From NCBI GenBank assembly GCA_026182355.1, contig JAPFBL010000359.1:124001-188000 (forward strand): 64,000 nucleotides of DNA, read 5' to 3'. Positions 21,439-35,200 of this stretch are shown piece after piece (within the stretch, counting starts at the first letter, position 1; each line of letters begins with the position of its first letter). Under the pieces are notes generated by a model. The model had not been told where the DNA came from, ran no database searches, and saw nothing but the letters and a program-made list of their open reading frames with translations. This stretch comes from Hermatobates lingyangjiaoensis. Lineage: Eukaryota > Arthropoda > Insecta > Hemiptera > Hermatobatidae. The position numbers were made by a program, and so were the translations under genes.

Positions 21439-22593
21439 TTGCGCGACTTTTACATAGATGATCTGCTCACTGGGTCTGACACGATTGAAGAAGCTATCGC
21501 TCTACAGGGTGAACTCATACGCCTACTTAGCAGAGGTGGATTTCAACTTCGAAAGTGGAACGCCAATGATGACAGAATTATTTCACACCTTCCTCAGGAT
21601 ATGATAGAAGATAGACACGAATTATGTTCAGATCAACTTAATATAAATAGAACCTTAGGTTTGTTATGGTGTTCCGATTCTGATGATTTATACTATTCCA
21701 TAAGCGCATCTCTATTGGATAATAGTATTACAAAGCGTGCAGTTCTTTCCAGAATTGCTAGAATATTTGATCCTATGGGCTTGCTTGGTCCTGTAATTCT
21801 TAAGGCCAAATTGTTCATGAAAGCTCTATGGGAGCGCAAGATAATTTGGAGACGAGGTTTATGTTCTCGTATTTATACAGACAATGCCACCAACTTTGTT
21901 GGCGCGAACCGTGAATTACGTGAATTATACAAAATGTTCAAGTCAGACGAATTCAAACATAGAGTAAATAATTATCTAGCCGACCAGCAAATAACTTGGA
22001 GCTTCAGCCCTCCCCGCGCTCCCAATTTTGGGGGGAGTTGGGAACGAGCTGTAAGGTCCTGCAAATTTCACTTGAAACGGGTAGTTGCCAACGCTCACTT
22101 AACTTTTGAAGACATGTCCACCGTTCTGTGTACCATAGAAGCGTGCCTTAATTCCCGACCCATCACACCCTTATCCCACGATCCCACTGATCTATCCTCT
22201 TTAACACCTGGCCACTTTTTAATAGGACAACCTCTTACCACATACCCAGAGATTGATGTGTCCGATATTCCCACCAATCGTCTGACGCATTGGCAGCGCT
22301 GTAAACAAATTAGGCAGCACTTTTGGTCTCGCTGGCAGCAAGATTACCTCACCTCTTTGCAACAAAGGCCAAAATGGAACACCAAACAACGTTCCCTTCA
22401 GATTGGGGATATGGTTCTGATCAAGGAGGATAACGTGTCACCTCTCAACTGGCCTTTAGGTAGAGTGGTACAACTACACCCTGGAAAGGACAATTTGGTT
22501 CGTGTGGCCACAATCTTTACACGTGACGGAGAGAAGAAGAGAGCTATCTCCAAGCTATGCTTTCTCCCCATGGCAGCAAACCTACAGGACTAA
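21439..22593 (+). pseudogene. BEL/Pao RT palm fused to integrase by internal deletion
   Basis: 384 codons open. Residues 4-8 are FYIDD, the polymerase catalytic motif. RT thumb sequence runs to about residue 136 (ALWERKIIW). Sequence then passes directly to the integrase core (YTDNATNF near residue 148, GGSWERAV near residue 196) and its C-terminal domain. RNase H, the integrase zinc-binding domain and the first catalytic Asp are missing, yet the frame is kept across the junction at about 21845. It cannot be functional. Confidence 0.88.
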
Positions 22594-22719
22594 TGGACAA
22601 TAACTTCCTAATTATGAAGGATCTGGACATTAGCATATTTTAAATTTATTGTTAATTTGTGAAATTTTTGTAAATTTGTTTATTGTAAATTTTTGACTAG
22701 TTTGAAAGCAACAGCTTTC

Positions 22720-22732
22720 AAAGGGGGGAGGA
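22720..22732 (+). promoter_or_regulatory. Polypurine tract
   Basis: AAAGGGGGGAGGA directly precedes the 3' LTR, where second-strand synthesis is primed. Confidence 0.85.
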
Positions 22733-22871
22733 TGTTGGGTTTTAGTACTGGTGACCTTGTAACGGGGACTGTAGAGTGGGGGTATATGCCCCAATACTTT
22801 GTGAGTCTAGTCTGCGACAGACCATACACTGGAGTGTTTCGTTGTGTTACATTATATTCTCTACACAAACA
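22733..22871 (+). repeat. BEL/Pao 3' LTR (139 bp)
   Basis: Same start and end as the 5' LTR, but lacking the 116 bp between the two TCTGCGACAGACC repeats, with one repeat copy retained. Confidence 0.92.
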
Positions 22872-23001
22872 ATCATCATGACATAAAACAATGACTTGCA
22901 TAATACATATTTATTTTTCTGCAGTCCCATCAAGTTACAAGATTTGGGAGAAACAGAACTGTATGTGGTTATTAACAATAAAGGAACAACAAAATTCAGA
23001 G

Positions 23002-23007
23002 TTTATT
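23002..23007 (-). terminator. Polyadenylation signal of the VWC gene
   Basis: AATAAA on the minus strand, about 52 nt beyond the stop codon at 23059-23061. The spacing supports 23208-23059 as the terminal exon. Confidence 0.5.
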
Positions 23008-23058
23008 GAAATAACTGTTTTTATAAAATCTTCTATATTTTTTTTAATATTTTTAATT

Positions 23059-23208
23059 CTAGGTTTTAAATAAATATAAGAGTGGCAGGAAGTAGATGGA
23101 TTTGGAAGCTGAGAGGATTGTAGGGCTGCTTATACTGGAGGGATTGGTCCAATCAAGGCACACATAATCACAGCAGTCTTCACCTGGTACGATTTGGCGG
23201 CATCCTTT
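23059..23208 (-). CDS. VWC gene exon 3 (terminal)
   Basis: 50 codons including TAG. Begins [19 protein letters not shown], the closing cysteines of a VWC module, then a Ser/Thr-rich stretch and a hydrophobic tail. Acceptor TTGTATTGCAG. Confidence 0.68.
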   Translation of the reverse strand, partial: KGCRQIVPGEDCCDYVCLDWTNPSSISSPTILSASKSIYFLPLLYLFKT

Positions 23209-26200
23209 CTGCAATACAAGGTCCTCATGTAACCTAAATCTAATATCTTAGATTTATAAATGTAAATCTATGTATAATCTGTTAGATATATATATATATA
23301 TATAGATTTCACATAAACACGTGAAATAACAATCAATGATCAAACAACAATAAGAAAATGGGAAAACCTTTCAACCGTAACAAGCGGTCCTCGTCAGAGT
23401 CAAAAACCCAACTCAGTTGGGACCGCCTGTTACGGTTGAAAGATCTTAGTCTTGTTTTCCCATTTCATATTGTGGTTTGATCATTGATTGTTATTTCACG
23501 TGTTTGTGTGAAATCTTTATATCTATATATATACCACAGATTTCAACGCTACAGTTACCTTGAAGGCACATATCAGTCTTCTTGGTGCTTGAATAACTCC
23601 TGGACTTAATTTCAAACAATATCTCATTTTTTATTATTTAATCACACTTTTTTAAATTATTGTTTATTTATATTACTTATAATTTCTATTTTATTTTGTG
23701 TTTACTTCTTCCTCGTTTTATTTGATTTTAAATTTTTATTTGCTTCATTTATAAATGCTAGTTTTGTCTTGAGTTACTTCATATTTCGTCCCCCCCCCCC
23801 CCCCGCATATATTACTTCTCTATTACTTATAATCATATATCTAACTGTCAAAGCACTTTGGATGTTGATGTCACTTTTGATAATGGTTGCTCTTCCATTT
23901 CTGCACATAACAAACTCAATAATAATCATCAATACCTTGATTACATTTGGTCCATCCCACCCATATTAGGAAGGCTATTCTGAAATCCCCATCAATTCAT
24001 TGTCATCAAAGTTTCAATACTTGGAAAGACCGCAGACACTACATTAATCATTTAAACGGTAAATTTGCCGGATAGGGCTGTCGGCTGTCCTCTTAGTTTA
24101 ATTGACAGTTCTAGGATGCGTACTTCCTGTGACAGTTCTCAGCTCAAGGGAGCACAGGTATTCTAGTTTCTTTTTAGCTCTAGAAATCCTTAATATCCAC
24201 ACATTTTAGCCATCTTTACAAATAGCAAATCAATTTTTTTTTTCTCAGCCGAAGTGTTGATAAGGTATCGAAATATATTCAGGAATATTTAACTATCATA
24301 AAGCACTCGGTAAATAGTTGGAGCGTATATATCAACAAACCGAAGATTGTTCATCTGGCATTCGCACTGCGGTGAACGTTCGATTTAACCAACAAATCCA
24401 GGACTCTATGTCTCACGTGTATTTCCCATACTAAAATAAAACAGAACATATCAAAATAAACCTGTATTCTATTTATAAAATCAACGCCCAAAGTTCACAA
24501 CTAATCATCAAATGCACTTTAATCAACTCTAATTAAGCATATCTAATTAATTATGACATCCGAAATTAAGTTATGGTGAAAAACAAAGCGTTTTCTCATA
24601 AAGAAAACGTCACAATTCCTTCAATCTATAATCTTTCATGCTATTTTCTACTTTTCTAAGTAATAATAAGTTCTAACGTAGTACAATCAGTTATTATATG
24701 GTATTACTCATTGTAGCGTTTGACACTCACAGATACTCACCCTTAGGTTCGTACTCTCTTGCTAATTTTATTTTATTTTGTACTATATTTACTTTGTACT
24801 ATTGATAACTCTCTGGTGTCATTGTATTTTTTAGTTAATGCCTGAAGAAGAACACTACTTGTTCGAAACGCGTTGTTTATACCAATAAAATTTTTATTTT
24901 ATTGGAGACCATTTCATTAGCTTTTTACCCTACAATAAGTAATAATAAGTCACTATTAAACTTCTCGCAATTACAATTCCTTGGTTGATGTAGCCTTTCC
25001 TCTAATATTACGGAACTTCTCAAAAACATTAATTGGGAGGGTGAGAGTCCATGAAACAATTGAAGTAAACTATTTTTTAATACCTTCACTATCATATTTT
25101 ACTTATTTTTTATTATCTTCGGTTAGATTGCAGTGACATTCCCATATGAAAAGTCACGCCGAACTATTGACCTTTTGTTATACCAAACAATGAACATTCT
25201 ACATTAGTAATACTAAATTTTGCCTCAGTTTAAGAGTGTTTACGGTAGGGTTCTTTAGCAAATATCGGCGACGTACAGGCTCGGGTCCGACATGCTCAGG
25301 TTCACCTTCCGCGTGAATAAATTGAGATTTAGAATGGGTATTGAACTCCAGATGTACCAGTCGAGAGACGAAATCATTGCCACTGTGCTAATCTGGCCCT
25401 CTTCATATCATCTGACTTAATATCTTAAATTAATTTCTTTTTAATGTAGATTTACTTCTTGATATTACATACTGTTTCATTAGTGATATTATAAATTAGT
25501 TTGTATCTTAAAAAGTATAATCATTAAATCATTTCTTAACACGTGTTTCTTTATCCAGACCCTCTTTTTGAATGTCACTAATAGCTAAAATTTTGTTTTC
25601 ACCATTATGGCTAAAAAAAAATAAAAAAATTCTAGAACTCTTAGTTACAAGTCTGTGGTTATTAGGTGTATATAGTTAACAAGTACTTCTTACATTCTTT
25701 ATTGAATATTTTGTTGTTGTTCAATAAGATATAATGATTTATTTCATGTTCAAGTTAAAATGGACGGTTTTTTTTCTTTTTTTTTTTGGTAAAGACGATG
25801 AGCCGACATAATAATCTTTCGTAAAGCCCGATATTTTCCTGTAAATAAGGCTCTACAAAAAAGTGAATGTGCTTTCTACTTTTGTTCTAAATATCCTATT
25901 GATTTTAAGAGCTTTTACAACCCATAGCTAATTGGCTGCAAATAAAAACCCAACTGAAACTATTTGAAAAGCTACCTCAATAGATTTTTCCTGCTAGTTT
26001 AGTAGTCAGAGCATTTGAATCAAACCACCACTTTAGAGCTTAATAAGATCTCTCTGTATAAGCTACTATTACAGAAGTGGTGCTGTTGTGATTATTTGTT
26101 ACAACTGAATTAGTTCAACAGTAGTGATTTGACAATCCCAGCTCTCCTGAAGTTCTAGCCCAGTACCACTGCTTCTAATAAGTGCAGCTCTGTTCTCAGT

Positions 26201-29200
26201 ATAGGATCATCGACTACCTAGTGCAAGTTTATCTCATAACTACTATTATACTTTAATATAACTTCTAATAAAAGGTAAATGCTAAAGTTTTATTGTTGTT
26301 TCTAACTTTTTCTAAGACTTCTAATCTTCTAACTTAAGTATGAAAATTACTGTTTTAGAGCCGGAAAGTGTAGCTGATTTGTTCCTTTGTACCTGTTTCA
26401 GATATGAGCGAGTCACAGTAGGTAGTTGATAATATATCAGATATTATTATTAACCATCATACCTCGTCTATCGTTGGTGAAGTCGCCCAACCGGTTTCGT
26501 AATGACTGCATCAGCCATTGCCGTTTAACAGCCATAAAATTAATGGCTGCATCAGCAGCCAAACCGGTCGGACGACTTCACCAGTGATAGACGAGGTATG
26601 ACAGTTAATAATAATGCCTTATTTACTAACCTCAGTGGCACTAATAATATGCAGAGAATATATCAGTAGTAACTAAATTTTATCTTAAAAAAAAATTTTT
26701 TTTTTTAGTATAGATCTAAAATGAGTTACCCCACACGGTCGTGGTTAGAACTGATATATTTTCATACTGTCGAGAGATTGGTATATAAGTTTTTTTTTAT
26801 CTTCTAGACGAATTATTAAGTCATAGTTAAGTTCAAACGGTCAATCTTCAGTATTAAAGGGAAACATGCTAGTTGTTAAACCACATCGAAAGCTCTTCAT
26901 AAATTAGCCAGAAAGGCAGCTAATTTTCATACCCTGCTCGTTACCCATGCCTATTTGAATAATGTTTTGAAGTGGGTTCATCTAAACTAAGAAGCTACAT
27001 CTGATGCTCTTGTTACGAAAATGAGGCAATTTGTTTATAAAATAAATTACACTAGTTCCCACTATGACTACAGCTAATCATCATTTGGCAAGCTTACTTC
27101 TTAGATAAATGACACCACATGTTGTTAGACGCCGGAAAATGTGGAACATAACACTTCAACCTTTGTTTAGCACAAAAGCCATGCAACGTCAAGAAGTGTA
27201 AGTGTTAGATAAAAATATGTAGTATGAACAAATAAAACTGAATTAATCTAAAATTATAGGTTTAAATAGTAAAGTTCAATAGATGCATACATTATTGTAT
27301 ACCTTTTTATTGTTTCTCAACACCAATACATTTACATATATTGAGTTATAAATAATAAAAATAAAAAAATTTATTTGGTTATTGACATTTACATCAGTAC
27401 ATTTAAACAGTAATGTAAATGTACTTTTTCCCAAAAAAAATATGCATCTGTCATCTAATTACATTTTATTTATTTTTTCATATTTAATATCTAAAGAATG
27501 CGGCGAGTGGCGAATACCTAAAGAAATACATACCTTTGGTATGTATTTCTATATCATAAATACAGTGAAAAAATCATAGACACATCTTGTAAATTAATTC
27601 ATATTGAGGAATGCACTTCATCAAACTTAAGGTTATAATCCACATATATAAAACACCATTCTTCTGAGGTGATCTTTACCTTTATATCTATCCATCAAAA
27701 CATCATTTATTATTTAAAATAACCCCTAAATATTTTGTTTATAAACCCAATTATCCATGAAAACATCATTTATTATTTAAAATAAATCCTAAAATTTTGT
27801 TTATAAATCCAAATAATTTATAAATAAAAAATTCGATCTGATATGTTCACAGTTCACCAAACTACCTTCTTTCACCTTATAAACTTTGTGCAACACTCTC
27901 AACAACCTGTAAAGTTGCAGTATGAGTATTGTAGGTCTTCAACTATATACCTTCAAATATTTTAATTTATTTAGTTTCAAATTCTTTTTAGTTCACTCGT
28001 GGTTTAGATATACGGTAAAGTAGAGTATACATGTTCAAAACGCGTTGTTGCTATACTACAATTGTATTTGGAGAAATTATTTGGCTTTTCTAAAATTTGT
28101 AAGAATAACATATCAACTTATCCCACAAAGAACTAAAAAAAAAAATTATTTATTGATTTTTGGTTTGTTTTACAGCTTTAATACAAAAAGGAGTGAACTT
28201 GTTTATGGATGATTATGTGAATTTAATTAAAATATATATATGATATAGACACAATAAGACACGATGGTCTTAACATGTGAATCCTATAACCTCAGAAAGT
28301 ATCTTTTAAATTTTAAAAAGCTGCTATAAATTTGATATTAAGATATTATTTCATAAAAATTTTCAAATTGTTGAACTTTTTAATAAAATAAAGGTTAAGG
28401 GCAAATGGCGAATGAATTTACGGAAAATTCACTCTAAAGTAATGTGTTGTGTGTCTAATGTATACTCAAAGATAAAACAACATATTCCTCCAAGCATTAT
28501 AGTCGTAGAATGGTAAAACAACACACTGAATCATTAAACCCACACAGCTGGAAGAGAACCACGAAGAAAGAAAAATCTTGTCATATCTCATTTGTTTTGA
28601 ATTTGCATAAATCTTTCTTCAACAAAGATTTACGTTGAATAATAATTCAGTGTAGGCGTATTGGGGATTTAGCATGCTAATATTATTTAATTATTGATGC
28701 ATATTAAGCATTTCATCCTTGCATCAATAAAACTTTAATCTAATTATTCAATTCTGCTTGATTGTAAATTAATAAAATCAATGAAGTGATGATTGAAAAA
28801 AAATAATATTCATAAATAAATTAATGATTGTGTAAATAATGTGTAGAACGAAACAGTCAATTTTAGTTTGTTCATTTTTTTTTAAGATAGTACATTGCAC
28901 AAAAAGTCTACGTTAGTTTGCTAGTTTCAGTTTGAAAATAGTATAATTCATGCTAACATTATTCACTTATTCCCTTATCTGTTAAATAACCAAGAGTGGA
29001 TGAACCACTTCTCATCTTGACTGAATTAAAGTAATAAACTCTGATATAGATGCATCATACTTCTTCATTACTGAATATGTTCAAAAAAAGATCTTTAAAT
29101 TCAAGTTTTGGTGGAATTAAATTAGATGAAAAACTTGTTTTAATGCAACCTTGTATTCATTATGTAGATCCATATATAAAAAAAAATTCATAGTATGAAC

Positions 29201-32200
29201 GTGAAATAAAAATGAACGTCTTAACCACAAAGGATAACATCTCGCAAATAATTTGAACTTTTTTCTTCCTGAATTCCTCTGTTCACTCTGACTTGTTTTT
29301 TTCAGACCTTCTTCCCTTTCATTGCGCTTTACGCCCTTTAAAATACCTCTCTTTTCAATATGACACCCGATGTTCTACAACATCTGTTTTAGTAAAAGTG
29401 AGACTCTGACGAGGACTAATTGTTTTAATTGAAAGAAATTAGAGACATTTCTGATTTTTTTACTACAGCATGGACATTATATACGAATATATATACAAGG
29501 TAAAGCACACTTAATCACAAAAAACGGATTCAGATATAAAATAAAATCAAACTAGTTTCTAAGAAGTAATCATATTTTTTTTTCTTTAATGATCAATTGT
29601 CGTAAATTTGAGGGTTTTTTTTTTGTTTTTGAGCAATGACACACTTTCTGTTAACGCAGGATATGAATGAGAAGTCAGTGTGAAGAGAGATGGCTCACTA
29701 ATCTCCCATCCATCATTTACTTTGTGAAATGACAGAGGATTAAAAATCCATCTATATCTAATACATTGATCTCTGCAAATTATTGCTCAGCTTGATTGAT
29801 GACAGTTTTTAATGGAATGGAGAATTAACAAAATTGGAACTTGTTTAGAATATTTGAAATGGACGATGCAATTAGATCTGGGGTTGGGGGGGGGGGGGGG
29901 GGCAAAATGCTATAAAGTCCAATTCAAAGGGAAATTTCAATGTATTGGTGACGAGTAATGAACGCTGGCTGAACCATTAATGAAATCCCTGTTCAATTGC
30001 GTTTGGAGAGAAATTCATTTATCCGGTCATCAAGTGGGTTCAGCTTGGCACAGCTCCCTCTCTGCCTTTGACAAACCGATCAAAACCACTTGGGGAGAAG
30101 CTGGGAAACAAAGCAACATCACTGTCCCACACTGTGACGGGAAATGTGTTGGGAAATGCTTTCCACCGAGCCGAGACTATCATAACCGTGACAAAATGCT
30201 CTCCATGTGCCTAACAAACATCGCACAAGCTTTAGCACAGTAACGGCTCGATTCCTCATGTGATCACCATAATTATCCATTATAACAACATAATTATTAT
30301 ATTTTTATATTTCATCAGTAATGCTTTTACAATTACACCTGCGTCACACCCCTATTCAAAAATTCAACTAACTTGTTGATACGTTTAATAAAATAAAACA
30401 AGTAAGTTATATTTAATAAACTAACTCATTAGTTGTACAATCCGTAATTGTGTGATATTTACTGATACTGGGGTAAAACAAGAATTCAAATTCTCCATAC
30501 AAAAGAAGTTTTCATTTAAACTATGCGTTTCAAACACTTCGTGTACGTCATCAGGTAAACTTCCATTAGGAGCTGTAGAGGACCAGCCACTCTTTAAATG
30601 AGAATCTTAACTACCTAAATAGTCCCATTTCAACAGTTGCCTGTCCTCCACTGCTCCTATTGAAGTTTACCTGATGATGATCACCAAGTGTTTGAAACGC
30701 ATAGTTTAAATAAAAAGCTTCTTTCTTGTGGAGACTTTTACCCCAGTTGTTTACCCTTTTCAGTTGTTTCTTTTACCCCAGTATTACTAAAATAAGTATA
30801 ATTTCATTATAAAAACGTATTCATTTTATGAAGAACATAAAGCACTACAAGAAGTATCATATTACGCTTCTTTAAAACAAATGTAATAATGTATAACATT
30901 CGAGTTAAAACGCTGACCTCATTTTTATCTCTGGAAAGATTTTCAATTAAAATCAAAATTAATAACTCAAAAAAATCCACTTATTGTAAATGTACTCTAT
31001 CGATTAACAATAATTACATTTAACAAGATCAGTTTTAATATGGATCCAGTTTCAACTGACTGAAATTAAAATTTAAATTTGCATTAAAATCAACAAAAAT
31101 TTAAATTGTTATTTAAACTTGTAATTTTAATATAAAATTCATTGGTGTTTATATGAAAAAAATTATTCCATTAAAATTCAATAATAATATTTGGATTCAA
31201 AATATTTTTGAAAATATAATATCATTTATATTTTTTGGGTTATCTTGTTTCTACACAAAGCATTCAAAAATCCTGGAAACTTATATATTTTGCTGCCAGT
31301 TATTAGAAGAAAGATTTTTGAAGACAAACACAACTGTAGACAGGAGGAAACAAGGAGGTATCGACAGGGCTTTTTCTCAGCTCCCTGATATTGACTTGAC
31401 CAGTACAACTCTCTGATTAGTTGTGAATGTTCCATCAATACAAAGAAAGCTGATTTTATTCTATTCTGAATTCTGAAACTGGAAGCGGTAAAAGCTTTGT
31501 ATGCAACTAGCCGACAGGTCAAGAAGAAATAAGCTTACATTAATCCTACAAAAAGGAAATTATTATACATTTTACTGCGCCAACACTGAAGAAATCGTAA
31601 TATTTTCTTCCATTAAGAAGAGCTAGCTTTAGTAGAAGAAATACAGTTATTTATTATTTATTAGCCAACGCCCACTCTTGGTTGTTGGGACATTTGGTGA
31701 CACGCTGACCAGTATAGATGTGACACTGCATAAATAGAAGAAATAAGATACTTAGGTATTCTTTTTTACAATGGCTTTAAATTGAAGAAACAAGTTGTGT
31801 AAGTTTGTTCTAAAGGTATATAATTAATAAACAAAGTTAGTTGTTTAGCTTAAGTTTATTGGGGCATTAGCAACGAAGCATTAAGCGTTAATGCTACGGA
31901 ACATTCATCTCCTTTGTTAACTACGCGATTACAGAATGGCACTTTATCATTTTTAAATGGTAGAACAGCATTAGGCTCGTCAGGATTCAAAAACAGATTC
32001 TACTTAGAATAACAAAAGACTTCTCAATGATATCTTACGATGCAGTAATATACAATTGATATATATTGTCAATGTACAAACTACATTGTTAATTCTATGA
32101 GGAAAAATATTATCTATAAGTACGATAGAGATGTTATCACAAAATGTAGTTTTAAAGTTAAACGTTCAGTTCAATACTCCCAATCGATTTACTCAATTTG

Positions 32201-35200
32201 AATCCTTACTCTCAGAGAGGACAACTGACGGAATTAAAACACGTTATTTATCTACGTCGATGAAAACAAAAGCGAAGATGATACTGAATTTGCCTTGAAT
32301 GTATATAAACAAGAGGAAAGGTTATCGTAAAATGTGTTTAAATGCTCTCTGATCTAATAATCAGTCAGAACAGCTCACCTTGGCAATTAGAATGGATCAA
32401 TAACTCGACAACAGAGAAGAGTTTGGAAGGAGTAATCATTGTCATCTATACAGATAGTCAAATTAGTTTGGATAAAATTAAAAACAGTGATAAGGATTGA
32501 CCACTGGCGGAAAGGATGAGACGCGAGATATCTAATATTACTAGACATGATAAGGTGAAGGTCTGTTTTTCTGGGTTAAGGCCCTTTTGGTTCGTCTAGG
32601 CAAGATTGTCGGGTATAGACTGTCAAAGGTCTCTCAGGACACCCCACCTTCAGTCATACACCCTTATTAACTTTAATATCTGTTAAGAGAATGTTAGAAA
32701 ATGATGGTCTAACAGTAGTCTAATTGGTCTTCGCCATTAAATCGACAAAATACTAAAACATACTCAAATAATCAAAGAAAATTTCAAATGTTAAAAGAAC
32801 AATATTATAATGTATTTCCACAATTATTTAAGACTGTTATTATATGTTTATTATAATATTTTTATCACTACTAATATTGGTATTATTATATTGTTATTAA
32901 TCTAATTTCTTAGTATTATTTCTATAATAATCATATTTTTATGTTATTTGTTATTAGTATTATTATTAGTAAATCTAAGTCAATATGTAATAATAGATAT
33001 ACATGCAATGTAAAATTATGGAGCATGCACTAATTAAATATTTAAAAAAAATTGGATTTTAAATTTTTGATTGAAAGTGAAACTGACAAAGTGAGATTGT
33101 TTGCAGTAGATGGCCCGGCACCACATGGGCGCACCATGATAGCAAACACAGTTCGAACAGATGTTTGGTCTCGGGCCAGGAATATATAAGTCACCGTGTG
33201 GAATCTTGAACCCTTTGAAGTCAAAACAGTCTTCGTTGAAACTCGCTGGAAACAAAATATTTATGAAATGTTTAACAAAAAAAAAAGAACAAACTATAAA
33301 CATTTCACAACAATGACAATACTTATAAGTATATTGTTAGTAATACAAAGTAGAATGGAATAATAACAAACTGACAATCCTTTTTTGTCTTATGAATATT
33401 TCTTGTGTTCAGAAAAAGATGAAATTTAAAAATAGAAAATCACTGTAAGAATAACTTGAGGGATTTATTCCAATAACTCTCTCAAACAAACGAGTTTTAT
33501 ATACTGTTAAAGACTTCCACGATAAGTCCAGGATGTACTCGTAGCCTCTATTTGAGACATTGTAGTTTGAATAAAGCTCAGCTTTATAATGCATTATTTT
33601 TTCTAGGATTTTTTTTAGAATCTTCAAGTCTAAATAAATTGTGAAGTTTGGTACAAGACATCAGAAAATTCTTCCATTAAAGATATTGTTTCTTCTGTTA
33701 ATCGAAATAGTTCCGCAGATTGCAATTATTCAATGCTGTGAATATAAAGAAAAAAAAAGAGATATTTATATTTTAGTATTTTACTATTCCCATCTTTGGT
33801 CTGGGGTCTGGGGTACAGTCCGCAATCTTTTTCAACTCGAGTACTGCATCGTAGTTTATAACACAAAACTGTTGCTTCACCCTATATAAAAATGTTTGTA
33901 GTTTTATATTTTATATAGTTAACTTAGTTTTAGTTAAGTCAAATTGATTGTAACGAAATGGTATTATTACGTAAAGATGTAATAATTTCTTTTTACTTGC
34001 TGTTTGTTAACATTTTGTAAAAAAAATTGAGCTGTCAGTCTATTGACGTTTTCCTTTAAACAGAATAATTACACAACAGTTTTATTTAAATAACATTTTT
34101 TGCATGCATTTTCCAAATTTCCAGCAGTTAACATTGTTTTAAACTATGACACCACCAATTTATTGAGTAAATCGCAATAAATGCTTGGACTGGGAACTAA
34201 TTAAAGTCCTACTGCGAGGTACTGCTGTACTTCTATACATCAGGCGCGTACCTTGGGAGAGCAACCCAATGTAGGTGAAGGAGAAGATTTTAGTACCTGT
34301 TTCGTTCTGTACAGTTCTTGTAAGACAATTTTTAGCTTCAGTAATAAGTAATTGATGGATATAGCAAAGAAAATTAGAATATTGTGAGGATTACAAATAT
34401 ATAGTACCTGGTCAAAGATTAAATAAAGCATTGTGAGAAATTATTAAATCACAACTCCAACAAGATGACAAATGTATTGCAATCAATTTTTTAAGTGAAA
34501 TGTAATAGGTTTGTAGAAGTTACAGCTTAAAATACCAACTATCAACCTGATTTAGCATCACTCATGTTAGCAAAATGCAATAATACTTAATTTGACAGGT
34601 TTATCAAATGAAACATAATTAGGTCTTAACGTTACCAACATTAAATACTCGATACAAATACCTGCATCACTGATATGATAAAGGCCAAATGAAAAATTTC
34701 TAGCACCAGTACACTTACACTTCTACATTTTTGTTTAAATTTTGAAGGCTTTGATGAAGTCACAGAAAAAATAGTTAAAAACAAAAGTGGTAGAAAACAA
34801 AATTTTTGATCAACTATGCGTTTTTAATTTTTTTTTCTCAAATGTCATCTGAAATTTTACTATTATTTTCTTTTATCTTTTATTGAGTATGACTTTTATA
34901 GATTTTGATAATTATAAGTCTTCTATAAAGAGCTCGTCAGTATAACAATGATACTTACTTTTATCTAAAATTTTGTTTTAAATTTACTACATAGAATACA
35001 ACTTGTTAAAGTATTAAAAAATACAAAAAATGAGAATAATGTAAATCATGTAAAGATCGTATAACGTCATTGAGACATATGATGTTATTATCATGATGAA
35101 TGACGTCATACATTACGCATACGTAAATATATACTTTTGTAGGAGTCTATAAACCCCTAGATAGAGTTTCATAAAAAAAATCACTCACTACAAATGTATT

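Larger units (their letters stand above)
18001..22876 (+). mobile_element. BEL/Pao LTR retrotransposon with 5-bp target duplication
   Basis: The element runs from 18006 to 22871, bounded by TG...CA LTRs and flanked by ATCAT on both sides (18001-18005 and 22872-22876). Order: 5' LTR, primer-binding site, gag relic, CCHC knuckles, DSG protease, reverse transcriptase with YIDD, integrase, polypurine tract, 3' LTR. This order and the integrase/RT sequence style are those of BEL/Pao. Frameshifts in gag and RT plus an internal deletion show it is defective. It sits in a LINE remnant just downstream of the VWC gene. Confidence 0.92.

Noticed and set aside
29980..30243. 87-codon plus-strand frame in VWC intron 2
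   Set aside because: Protein-like but no splice sites, no family and no repeat partner. Kept as an unclassified island rather than a gene.
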